Origin: Micromonospora antibiotica
GTDB taxonomy: Bacteria; Actinomycetota; Actinomycetes; Mycobacteriales; Micromonosporaceae
Assembly (NCBI RefSeq): GCF_017599305.1
Contig: NZ_JAGFWR010000003.1
Location: forward strand, 391,936-455,935
DNA length: 64,000 nucleotides
Direction: 5' to 3'
Of this stretch, positions 36,901-44,848 are shown in pieces. Position 1 is the first letter of the stretch. Every line of letters begins with the position of its first letter. A program made the position numbers and the translations under genes. The notes below the pieces were generated by a model, which did no database searches, was not told the DNA's origin, and saw only the letters and a program-made list of their open reading frames with translations.

Positions 36901-37453
36901 GGGCCTCGACCGACCGGTCCCACAGGTCCTCGTCGGCCCGCCCGCTGCCCGGCGCGCGCAGCGCGTCGGCGAACGACACGCCCGGCGCCGGGGCGGCACC
37001 CGGCTCGCGTTCCCCCCAGGCCGCGTCCGCCAACGGCAGGTCACACGGTACGACCGGAACCCCGTTACGAGCGGCCCAGCGCACCGCGACCAGTTCCGGG
37101 GAGAAGTCGGCGAACGGGTAGAACGCCGGTCCCCCGCCCTCGCCGACCACCCCGGCCAGCGCCACCGGGGCGGTGGTGGCCGGGTCGGCGAGCCACGGCA
37201 GCCACTCGCCGAGTTCCGGTGGGAGTTCCAGGAGCAGCACCTCGGGCCGGTACCCGGCCAGCAGCCGGGGCAGGGCCACCGCCAGCGCGGGCGAGTGGTG
37301 GCGTACCCCGATCAGGTAGGGCCGCCGGTGCCCGGCCAGCGCGGTGACCGCGACCGTGGGGTCGACCGGTTCCGCCGGTGGCCCGGCGGGCACCTGCTCG
37401 GCGCGCGGCGACGGCGGCCCGGCCGGGGACGGCGGTTCAGTCGGCGAGGACAT
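33902..37453 (-). CDS. DUF5682-VWA fusion protein
   Basis: An 1183-residue protein. The N-terminal ~700 residues resemble DUF5682: LIGVRHHSPALAVALPRLL, LLLELPPELGEWLPWL, FYPFADFSPELVAVRWA and VGAFHAPALL. A helical middle section follows. The final ~165 residues are a von Willebrand A domain with an intact metal site: DVSGSMEES, the Thr in GGGTHIAAG, and ISDFEEG. In related loci, including E. coli yehM and yehP, these two parts are separate genes, so this looks like a fusion. The ATG at 37453 overlaps the MoxR gene end by 17 nt, and the stop overlaps the SWIM gene start. The MoxR-ATPase/VWA pairing suggests chaperone-like or conflict-system work on a target that the sequence does not reveal. 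Confidence 0.85.
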   Translation of the reverse strand: MSSPTEPPSPAGPPSPRAEQVPAGPPAEPVDPTVAVTALAGHRRPYLIGVRHHSPALAVALPRLLAGYRPEVLLLELPPELGEWLPWLADPATTAPVALAGVVGEGGGPAFYPFADFSPELVAVRWAARNGVPVVPCDLPLADAAWGEREPGAAPAPGVSFADALRAPGSGRADEDLWDRSVEARAPGADPEAVRRAALAVGWAMRADAERGTGVSPLDLRREARMRQCLAEAGQRRVAALVGAFHAPALLTGAPAPSRAGPAGASSVVTSLVPYTFGLLDARSGYPAGIRDPQWQQSVLTAAGDPAAVESATTAAVVAVCAAIRRAGHPAGPGEARETVRLALDLARMRGLPAPGRGELVEAIQSVLAHGEVLGRGRAVARAMEEVLVGDRRGALAPGAPRSGLAPAVRELLARLRLPGAGDPARELRLDPLRSPLDRRREITLHRLTVCGVGYATPVAGTGVGGVDPVTTRWRVEWSPRTEATIEVAGLHGVTLGQAAEGALVQRRRRERAEDGPTVTALIAGLEDAARCDLAGLAARRLAEVAVTVPAEGTLGELVAALALLDRLRLGHLPGTSALPADELGRVVEALESAAVRQVDGLLGAEDVSDAEALATLAQRADAAGAGLRLADCLARLATGGSPLMAAAAGAVQVLLGLREPAAYGRLVTSWLDTATTPTGRQQLQGHLTGLLVVAEPLLRASDEVLDGLLERVETLPDEEFLTRLPALRAGFHVVSPAGRDRLLDAVRERLDDTGPAADVAVLDDPDALLVRLHADAAGRRALLAQGLLAAEPADPSPQPPTVTDATRPAARRTPAGGLSTVDRWRLVLGRESTRVGPRARRYATALDELYGAGRGEGAGAEAAGRAGREASFPGVREWAQELSALFGPGVREEVLARAVEAGRLDAVTELDPAAVRPSVELLRDVLTLAGGLPESTVARLRPLVARIVAELTRQLAARLRPALTGLTTPRPTYRPGGPLDLPRTLRANLTTARRDGQGRVTLVPERPVFRTRARRGVDWRLVLVVDVSGSMEESVIWSALTAAVLAGVPALSTHFVAFSTEVVDLTERVDDPLALLLEVSVGGGTHIAAGLRYARSLVTVPQRTMVVVISDFEEGYPMGGLLAETRALVEAGCQVLGCASLDDTGRPRYSVAAAGQLVAAGMPVAALSPLELARWVGEQVRR

Positions 37454-38600
37454 CGCGCAGTTCCCAGAGTTGCCGCCACAGCCGCGCACCGTCCTCGGCC
37501 CGTCGCCGCACCGCGCCGTCCCAGTAGCCGAGCAGCTTGGCCCCGTCGGCCGGGTCGTCCTTGCGGACCACGCCGAGCAGGTGCCCCGGCAGCAGCGACA
37601 ACACGTCCCGGTCGCCGGGGAAGTAGGCCGCCGCCAGCGCCAGCGACGATGCGACCGCCACCGCCTCGGCGGTGCTCATCACGGTGGAGGGCCGTTCCAC
37701 CTCCCAGCCCTCGACCGACCGACCCGCGCGCAGATCCCGGAACGCGGTGACCAGGGCCTCCAGCACGGCCTCGTCGACCGCGAAGGGGGCCTGCACCCGC
37801 TCCAGCGTGGCGCGGGCCTGCCGCTGCACCAGGGCGATCTCCTGGGCCAGGTCACCGATGGGGCCGACGGTCTCGAAGTTGAACCGGCGCTTGAGCGCCG
37901 CCGACATCTCCGACACCCCCCGGTCACGCAGGTTGGCGGTGGCGATCAGCGTGAACCCGGGCGCGGCGGGGACGGTGGCGTCGGCGGTGCCGGACAGCTC
38001 GGGCACCGCGATCCGCCGGTCGGACAGGATGGACACCAGCGCGTCCTGGACCTCCGGCAGGCAGCGGGTGATCTCCTCCACCCGGGCCACCGCGCCGGTA
38101 CGCATCGCGGACAGGATCGGCGACGGCACCAGCGCGGCGGCGCTCGGCCCGTGTGCGAGCAGCAGCGCGTAGTTCCAGCCGTAGCGGAGCTGGTCCTCGG
38201 TGGTGCCAGCGGTGCCCTGCACGACCAGTTCGCTGCTGCCGCAGATCGCGGCGGACAGCAGCTCCGACAGCATCGACTTGGCGGTGCCCGGTTCGCCGAC
38301 GAGCAGCAGGCCCCGCTCCCCGGCGAGGGTGACGACGCAGCGTTCGACCAGTGCCCGTTCCCCGACGAACTTGGCGGCCACGGTCAGGGTGCGGGGCAGG
38401 TCGTCGCGGCGGGCCTGTCGGGGCAGTTCCAGCGGGACACCGGCGCTGCCGACGATGAACGTGACGACGGCACGGGGGGTCAACCGCCAGCCCGGCGGCC
38501 GGGCCCCGTCGTCGTACGCGGCGAGGAACGCCAGCTCGGTGGCGTGGGCGTGTTCGGCCGGCTCGACCTGACGCGCCGTCGGGGTGGTCGTGGTGGTCAT
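37437..38600 (-). CDS. MoxR-type AAA+ ATPase
   Basis: A 387-residue ATPase. The Walker A motif GEPGTAKS is at residues 102-109. The Walker B position reads ARVEEITRC with Glu-Glu instead of Asp-Glu, a pattern I associate with the YehL branch of MoxR-like ATPases. Sensor-type motifs ATANLRDRG and SAALKRRFNFE follow, and the C-terminal lid is helical. The ATG at 38600 overlaps the TGA of the upstream gene by 4 nt. A longer frame to 38915 exists but its first ~105 residues look like out-of-frame sequence. MoxR proteins work with VWA partners, and the VWA gene is the next one downstream, so the two products probably form a complex. Confidence 0.9.
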   Translation of the reverse strand: MTTTTTPTARQVEPAEHAHATELAFLAAYDDGARPPGWRLTPRAVVTFIVGSAGVPLELPRQARRDDLPRTLTVAAKFVGERALVERCVVTLAGERGLLLVGEPGTAKSMLSELLSAAICGSSELVVQGTAGTTEDQLRYGWNYALLLAHGPSAAALVPSPILSAMRTGAVARVEEITRCLPEVQDALVSILSDRRIAVPELSGTADATVPAAPGFTLIATANLRDRGVSEMSAALKRRFNFETVGPIGDLAQEIALVQRQARATLERVQAPFAVDEAVLEALVTAFRDLRAGRSVEGWEVERPSTVMSTAEAVAVASSLALAAAYFPGDRDVLSLLPGHLLGVVRKDDPADGAKLLGYWDGAVRRRAEDGARLWRQLWELRDVLAD

Positions 38601-41600
38601 CGGCGGCCTTCCGTAACGAGATCGTCGAAGCGGGGTGCGTCGCCGTCGCGCAGCCGGGCCCAGGCGAGCGCGAACAGGCGGGGCGCGGGGGCGACCGGGG
38701 AGACGATGCCCAACGCGGTCACGCCACCCTCGCCCCCGATCAGCAGCGGGAGTTTCCACCGTTCCAGCGGCAGCAGCGGCGCCTTGAGCGCCAACCAGCC
38801 GCCGGGCAGGAACAGCGACCGCCCGGCCCGGGGCCGTTTCGCCACCACGACGTGCCCGGTCGCGGCCAACTCGGCGCGGGCCGCCTTGAGTCGGGCCGGC
38901 TTCCAGCCGGTCCACCGGGCGACGTTGCGGTCGGTCGGGTCGGGCAGGGCGAGCAGTTGCAGGTAGAGCGCCGCCGCGTCGGCACCCAGCCCGAGCGTCG
39001 TGGCGACCGTGGCGACCAGTTCAGGGGCGGACCGGGTCGGGTCCTGCGCGAAGCCGTCATCCATCGCCGGGACGACGTGCGACACCACCTCGGTGAGCTG
39101 GCCGCCGACCAGCGCCCGCAGCGCCGCGAGCAGCTGCTCGTTGACGTGGTCGAGGCGGGCCCGCAGCACGGCCACCGCCGGATCGTCCGTTCCGGACAGC
39201 CGGGACGGGTACAACCGGACCCGGTGCCAGCGGTCGGTCGGCGGGATCAGCACCGGGCCGACCTCGGTGCCGGCCGGGCCGGTCGTCACCGGCAGGCCGA
39301 ACGCGGCGGTGAACGCCGGCAGCTTCGTGCCGTCGACGTGCCCGACGAAGATGGTGAAGCCGGGGTCGGCCAACCGCTGCCGGGCCAGGTCGGCGGCGAC
39401 CGGCAGCGCCGCCCGGATCGGGTCGTCGACGGCCAGGTGGTACGCCAGCCACGGCAGCGTCCTGGTGAGCGCGATCAGCGCGTCGTCGTCGTCGACACCG
39501 GTGTCGGACCCGGCCAACCACCGGCCGGTGGCCGCGTTGGCGACCCAGTGGAGCACCGTCGAGGCCGGGAGCGGGCTGGTCACCCCGGCCTTGTCCACTC
39601 CGACGATCAACTCGTCGGACACGGGTCGCCGTGGCCCGTGCCGCCGCACCCACTCCTGAACGATCAGATCCTGCCGGGGCCCGTCGACCCACAGCCGCGC
39701 CGGGTCCTCGGGGATCAGCCGTCCGAGCAGGTTGGCGAAGACCTGCCGGCCGCGACCGCCGGTGCCCCAGAACCGGGCCGCCGCCGCGGGGACGGCCGGG
39801 TCGGGCAGTTCCAGGACGGTCAGCAGTTCGGCGGGGGCCCTCTCCCACACGAGCCGGGGCAGGCCCGCCAGCAGCAGCACCGCCTCGGCGTAGCTCATGC
39901 CCGCCGCGTCGGACAGGGTGCGGGCCCACTCCGGCTGCCACTCCATCGGCTCGTTGGCCCGGGCGAGCCGGACGAACTCGTCGATCCGCTGCGGCGTGAC
40001 GTCACCGGTCGGCAGGATCCGCTCCTCGGTGATCCGGAAGCCGGACACCGCCGAGAACCGTCCGGTCGGCGTCCAGTCGAGCACGTCGAGTTCACGGTCG
40101 TCGGTGTCGACGGCGAGCACCAGCAACCGCCGGCCGGCCTCGGTCAGCACCTGTCCCCGGACGTGGTCGAGCGGCTGGTTGCCGTCGGCGACCAGGGTGA
40201 CCCGCCGCAGTCGGCTGCCCGGGGCGAGGAGCCCGGAACGGGCGCACACCTCCAGCAGCGTCAGCAGCGCCTCACGGACCTCGGACAGACAGATCGGGGC
40301 CACCGCCCGGTACATCGCGGCCGGCAGCACCCCCAGCAGGTCGAACCAGTCGAGGTCACCGTCCAGCTGGACCCGGGCGGCAGGCGTCGGGTCGGTGCCG
40401 GTGAGCGCGGCACCCGCGCGGGAGATCAGCCGCAGGGAGCTGTCCTCCGCGGCGTAGCAGTACTGGATCAGCCCGGCGAGCCCTTCAGAGAGCAGCCGGT
40501 CGACCGCCGGCGACCCGGCCGGGGCCTCCTGCGCGGGCAGCGCGTTGTCCTGCTCGCCGTCGAGCACGGCGGCCAGCGTCCGCAGCCGCGTCACCTGCTC
40601 GGCGGCCCGGGTGACGAGCCCGGCGACCCCGGCGACGAGGGCGGGCGCGGTGAGCTGCGGCAGGTGCCGGCCGACCAGGGCACGCACCTGGGCGGCGTCC
40701 AGCCCGGCCGCCTCGGCCAGCAGGGCGCCGGCCTGCGCGTCGGTGACGCCGCGCAGCGCCGCCGAGCCGGCCTCGTCGCGGGGTCGCAGGAAGTGCCAGT
40801 ACTCCGCCGGCGGCACCAGCCGGCTGCCGGCGGCGAAGGCGGACCGCTCACCACCGGCCGGGTAGCGCCCGAGCAGGAAGCCGTCCTCGGCGCAGAGCAG
40901 CAGCTCGCCGTTCGCGCCCCGGCCACCGTGCAGCAGTCCGAAGGTGGTGTCCGCGCCGGGGAATTGCACCGCCGCCGCGAGCCTGCCGTCGGAGGCATCC
41001 GCCGGCAGGGCGAAGGACCGCCCGTTCACGGCTTCGCCGGACCAGCCGCCGTCCGCCCCGCGCCGCACCCGCCAGCCGGCGAGCCCGTCGGCGCGGCCCA
41101 GCGGACTGTCGGACGACTCGGTGGGGCGCAGCCAGGACGCGCCGGCGTCGAGGGGTCGACCGTCGACGGTGCCGTCCTCGAAGAACGTCGGCCGGGAGAA
41201 CCGTCCACGCTCGCCCGTCGTGGGGTCGTACTCCTGCCAGCCCAGCGGGTGGTCGGCGGCGCGTAGCCAGTAGGTGGTGCCGTCGCTGATGACCCGGCCA
41301 CCGGTCCGCTCGGCCCGGTCGCCGACCCGCAACGGACGCCGCCCCATGGTGCGCCCGCCGCCGGGCAGCGGCAGCGACAGCTGGGGGTAGGTGGTGAAGG
41401 CGTCGTCGGCGAGGGTGAAGACGTCGTCCGGGGTGCCGCTCCAGTAGGCGGCCCGGTCCCGGCCCCGGTCCCAGCAGACCAGCAGTTGCCCGTCGACGTG
41501 GCGCAGCACCAGCCGCCAGCGGTACCGGTTCTCCCCGGCCGGGATCCGCATCAGGTGTTCCTGCTCCACGGCGTCCGGCCCGATGACCGTCACCAGGTCG

Positions 41601-43345
41601 CCGGTGAGCAGCAGCAGGTTCGGCCACTGCCCGGTGAGCTGCACGTCCGTGGTCGACTCGGTGAGCCGTTCGGCGGCGGTGTCCAGGGCGGGCCAGCCGT
41701 ACTCGTCGAGCAGGCCGGAGCGCAGCGTACGGCCGAGGACCGGGCCGAGGTCGTGGTCGACGAGCCGGCGTACCGCGTCGGGGTTGACGGCGAAGCCGGT
41801 CGGGCAGGCGACGGTGCCGACCCGGTCGAGGTGCTGGTCGAGCGTCGGCAACCCCTGCCGCCCGACGGCGTCGGCGAGGGTGTCCAGCCAGCTGCGCAGG
41901 GCGGTCCGTAGGCCGGGCACCGCGACGATCTCCCGTACCCGGGGCGTCGGGTCGCGCTGGTCGCGCGCGCCGGTGCGCAGTCGCCGTTCGACGCCTTCGA
42001 CGAGCACCGGCAGGAACCGGGGGTCGGCGGCCACGGCGACCAGGTCACGCCGGCCGTCGGTGTCGTCGGAGAACCAGAGTTCCAGCCGGTGCCGGACGTC
42101 GTCGGCCGGATCCGCGACGGGCACCCCCAGCGCCAGGCAGGTGTCGAGCAGGTCGAGGTCCACGGTGTCGTGGGCGCGGCAGAGAACGACCGGCACCCCG
42201 TCGGCCTTGAGCCGTCCCGCCATCCGGTCCACCAGGGCGAGCAGCCCCGGGTGCCGCTTGCGGACCCGCCACGAGCGGCGTTCCCGGTGCTCGTCGAAGC
42301 GGCGCAGCCAGCCGGCGGGCCCGTCCGGCGACTCGGCCTCGGCGGGGACGCCGCCCGCCGGCCCGGTCAGCGCCTCGGTGGCGCCGGCCGACTCCAGCAC
42401 CTCCAGCCAGACGTCGTCGCCGCAGTGCTGGGGGGTCAGGCCGAGCAGCCGGCCGCGCAGGGCGGGGTCGTTCGCGGCGAGCCGGGCCAACGACGCCCGG
42501 TAGGCGTTCCAGAACGCCTCCGGCGACCGGTTGAGCGCGGGCGCGGCCAGCAGTTCGCCGAGTACCCGCTCGTCCTCGGCGGCCGGGTCGAGCCCGGCGG
42601 CGCGGGCCAGCCGGCGCAGGTCGGTGTGCATCGCCGCGTACGGGGGCAGGCCACCCAGGGTGCGCTCCACGCACAGCCGCAGGAACATCGCGTACGCGTC
42701 GGCGGCGGAACGCCGGGTCGCGAGGTCCCGGGCGTGACCGGAGAGCGCCTTCGCGGTCAGCGCCCCGGCCAGCGCGAACTCCAGGAACACGGCGTGCTGG
42801 CGGTCCTCGTCGATGGTCAGCCCGTAGGCGCGTTCGGCGTCGCGGGCCTTGCCGAACATGGTCGCCGCGTGGGTGACGCTGTCGGCGGCGAGGAACGCCC
42901 GACCGGCCTCCTCGTAGAACGTGGGCAGGAAGTGCGGCACCGACCGGGCCAGCCGCTCCCCGAGGGCGTTGAAGCCGTCCTTGGCCGGGCCGACCCGGGA
43001 GCGCGCCGTACGGGCCAGCCGCTCGATCTCCTTGACCAGAGCCAGGGCGTGGTGCCCGTTGGCCGGGTCGTGGACCAGCGCCCAGGCCGGGAAGCCGAGC
43101 GCCTGCTGGCGGACCACGCCGACCGGGGTCACCCGCTGCGGCCGGTCGAAGCCGAGGAACTCCATGGACAGGTCCTCGGCCTCGCCCAGCGCCTCGCTGA
43201 CCAGCCGGACCACGGTCCGTCCGGCGAGGACGGGGTGGGTGTACCGGCGGGCGGTCAGGGTGTCGGTGGTGTCGTCCTTGGCCACCACCGTGCCGACGGG
43301 CAGCACCGCGCCCGCCTCCAACAGGTCCATCGCGTCGATGCTCAC
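38597..43345 (-). CDS. Large uncharacterised protein of the MoxR-VWA operon
   Basis: 1582 residues; I do not recognise the family. Visible parts: an N-terminal third rich in helices with a TPR-like stretch (AGRAFLAADSVTHAATMFGKA), and a middle region (about 640-860) of short Gly/Trp-containing strands that could be beta-propeller-like. The C-terminal ~130 residues include LQLLALPDPTDRNVARWTGW, then KAARAELAATGHVV, which looks like a winged-helix segment. No nuclease, ATPase or membrane motif was found. The GTG at 43345 has AGGAGGAGG upstream and overlaps the DUF4132-like gene by 4 nt. The 4-nt overlap with the MoxR gene downstream ties it to the same complex. Its size makes it a likely scaffold or sensor, which is inference only. 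Confidence 0.8.
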   Translation of the reverse strand: MSIDAMDLLEAGAVLPVGTVVAKDDTTDTLTARRYTHPVLAGRTVVRLVSEALGEAEDLSMEFLGFDRPQRVTPVGVVRQQALGFPAWALVHDPANGHHALALVKEIERLARTARSRVGPAKDGFNALGERLARSVPHFLPTFYEEAGRAFLAADSVTHAATMFGKARDAERAYGLTIDEDRQHAVFLEFALAGALTAKALSGHARDLATRRSAADAYAMFLRLCVERTLGGLPPYAAMHTDLRRLARAAGLDPAAEDERVLGELLAAPALNRSPEAFWNAYRASLARLAANDPALRGRLLGLTPQHCGDDVWLEVLESAGATEALTGPAGGVPAEAESPDGPAGWLRRFDEHRERRSWRVRKRHPGLLALVDRMAGRLKADGVPVVLCRAHDTVDLDLLDTCLALGVPVADPADDVRHRLELWFSDDTDGRRDLVAVAADPRFLPVLVEGVERRLRTGARDQRDPTPRVREIVAVPGLRTALRSWLDTLADAVGRQGLPTLDQHLDRVGTVACPTGFAVNPDAVRRLVDHDLGPVLGRTLRSGLLDEYGWPALDTAAERLTESTTDVQLTGQWPNLLLLTGDLVTVIGPDAVEQEHLMRIPAGENRYRWRLVLRHVDGQLLVCWDRGRDRAAYWSGTPDDVFTLADDAFTTYPQLSLPLPGGGRTMGRRPLRVGDRAERTGGRVISDGTTYWLRAADHPLGWQEYDPTTGERGRFSRPTFFEDGTVDGRPLDAGASWLRPTESSDSPLGRADGLAGWRVRRGADGGWSGEAVNGRSFALPADASDGRLAAAVQFPGADTTFGLLHGGRGANGELLLCAEDGFLLGRYPAGGERSAFAAGSRLVPPAEYWHFLRPRDEAGSAALRGVTDAQAGALLAEAAGLDAAQVRALVGRHLPQLTAPALVAGVAGLVTRAAEQVTRLRTLAAVLDGEQDNALPAQEAPAGSPAVDRLLSEGLAGLIQYCYAAEDSSLRLISRAGAALTGTDPTPAARVQLDGDLDWFDLLGVLPAAMYRAVAPICLSEVREALLTLLEVCARSGLLAPGSRLRRVTLVADGNQPLDHVRGQVLTEAGRRLLVLAVDTDDRELDVLDWTPTGRFSAVSGFRITEERILPTGDVTPQRIDEFVRLARANEPMEWQPEWARTLSDAAGMSYAEAVLLLAGLPRLVWERAPAELLTVLELPDPAVPAAAARFWGTGGRGRQVFANLLGRLIPEDPARLWVDGPRQDLIVQEWVRRHGPRRPVSDELIVGVDKAGVTSPLPASTVLHWVANAATGRWLAGSDTGVDDDDALIALTRTLPWLAYHLAVDDPIRAALPVAADLARQRLADPGFTIFVGHVDGTKLPAFTAAFGLPVTTGPAGTEVGPVLIPPTDRWHRVRLYPSRLSGTDDPAVAVLRARLDHVNEQLLAALRALVGGQLTEVVSHVVPAMDDGFAQDPTRSAPELVATVATTLGLGADAAALYLQLLALPDPTDRNVARWTGWKPARLKAARAELAATGHVVVAKRPRAGRSLFLPGGWLALKAPLLPLERWKLPLLIGGEGGVTALGIVSPVAPAPRLFALAWARLRDGDAPRFDDLVTEGRR

Positions 43346-44217
43346 CGGTCCTCCTCCTGCTCTGCTGCCACGACCCGGCCGGCGTACAGCGCGGCGGCCA
43401 TCCGGGTTCCCTCCGACCAGGCCACCGGGCCGACCGCGCCCAGCGGCAGGGCGGTGCCGTGCCGGTCGGTGAAGACGAGGTCACCGGTCTCGGTCTCGAA
43501 GTACGGGTCCTCCGCGCCGACCCACGACCGGGCCTCGACGGTGCGCCCGTCCTCGACGATCCGGCACACCGCGTTGCCGCCGCGCACCGGGTAGCCGAGC
43601 TTCGTCGCGCGGGCCGTCAGGTGGCGCAGCTGGTCGTACCGGCCGCCGGCGTAGTCGCCGAACCGGGTCGCCGTCGCGTCGACCTGCGGCCCCCGCACCC
43701 AGGTCTGCCGGAAGAGCTGGTCGACGGACTGGCGGACCTGGAGTTCGGCGGCGAACTCCCGGAGGTCGTCGAGGTCGTCGAGGGTGACCGGGTGGGGGAT
43801 GACGATCCGTCGGGCGGCCCGGCGGACGGAGTCACCGTCGAGGTCGACCAGCCCGACCTGACCGTCGCCGACCTCGCGGAGCAGACCCACGCCGTCCGGG
43901 TCCCGGTGGCCGTCGTCGTCGAGCACCACGACGACGAGGTCGGTCAGCGCGGTGCGCCACGCCTCGTCCGGCCACACCTCGGTCAGGACCGCGACCGGCA
44001 CCGGCAGCGAACGCACCATCCAGCGTTCGATGTCCGTGCGGCACTGGCCCTCGTGCCGGGTCAGCCACTCGGTGAGCTGACGCAGCCCCACCACGGTCGG
44101 GTCGTCGCGCAGGGACGCCGGCACGGAACGGAGTTCCCGTCCCTTGGCGTTGCGGGCGACGACATCACCATCGCGGAGAGTGACCTGGTAGCCACCCGAC
44201 ACCTCTGACCATCCCAT
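43342..44217 (-). CDS. DUF4132-like protein, first gene of the MoxR-VWA operon
   Basis: A 291-residue protein. Its second half (LREFAAELQVRQSVDQLFRQTWVRGP, then DYAGGRYDQLRHLTARATKLGYPVRGG) resembles the conserved C-terminal region of DUF4132 proteins such as E. coli YehI, which are usually far longer and often carry a WGR domain. Here only a short form is present. The large protein encoded next could supply the missing part. It leads the five-gene operon. The ATG at 44217 is not preceded by a strong ribosome site. No catalytic residues can be assigned. The DUF4132 assignment is by motif memory and is moderately uncertain. Confidence 0.65.
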   Translation of the reverse strand: MGWSEVSGGYQVTLRDGDVVARNAKGRELRSVPASLRDDPTVVGLRQLTEWLTRHEGQCRTDIERWMVRSLPVPVAVLTEVWPDEAWRTALTDLVVVVLDDDGHRDPDGVGLLREVGDGQVGLVDLDGDSVRRAARRIVIPHPVTLDDLDDLREFAAELQVRQSVDQLFRQTWVRGPQVDATATRFGDYAGGRYDQLRHLTARATKLGYPVRGGNAVCRIVEDGRTVEARSWVGAEDPYFETETGDLVFTDRHGTALPLGAVGPVAWSEGTRMAAALYAGRVVAAEQEEDR

Positions 44218-44848
44218 GTGGACACCCCATGGCTCGGTGGGTTAAGACACCGGAGGCTAGCCCACCCGGGCGACAAAGCCGGGCCGTCGTCCCGCCACGC
44301 GGCGGCACCCGGCAGCCGGCACCGCTGCGTCACCGTGGGTGACCATCGACGGGGGTTGCCCGGGGTACCCGTCGGAGCAGCCGGGCGACACCACACCCGC
44401 CCGTCGCCCGTCGCCCCCGGCGGCAGCGGCAGCGGCAGCGGCAGCGGCAGCGAACCACACGGCTCGCCGGATCGGGCCCGCCCCGCCCGGGCGCTCCCGC
44501 GGCGACACGCGGGGCCGTGGAGCCGGGGAACGGCCGACCGGTCGGACCGCCGGCCCGGCGGGTTGCGCACGATCGACGGCTCACCGCCAGTGATGATTCT
44601 TACTCCGCACCGGCCGGTGACAGCGGTGGGACGGGCGGGACCCATGATGCGCCGGAGACCACCGCCGGTCAGGACTTCCAGGCGGCAACACCGCTTCCGG
44701 GCAGGTAGCACGCCGAAAACTGACCGAACGGACGGTCACCGACCGTAGTCTTTTCGCTTCGTGACGACTGTTCGTCGGACAGCCGACGGGGGTGGGCTGG
44801 TCGCACTCTTGGGTCATCCCCGTTCACCGTCCGTGAGGGTCACCGACC
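44218..44848. other. Divergent intergenic region with GGCAGC repeat
   Basis: 631 bp between the MoxR-VWA operon and the exopolysaccharide operon. It contains a perfect run of GGCAGC hexamers at 44422-44452 (five copies). Open frames on both strands here have random-looking compositions and were not called. Promoters for both operons must lie here, but none is clear enough to place. Confidence 0.5.

Noticed and set aside
44422..44452. GGCAGC run considered as a CRISPR-like or coding repeat
   Set aside because: Hexamer microsatellite of five copies without spacers and outside any supported gene.
44218..44748. A 176-codon plus-strand frame in the intergenic region
   Set aside because: Random-looking Pro/Arg/Gly sequence including the GGCAGC repeat; no ribosome site and no codon bias.
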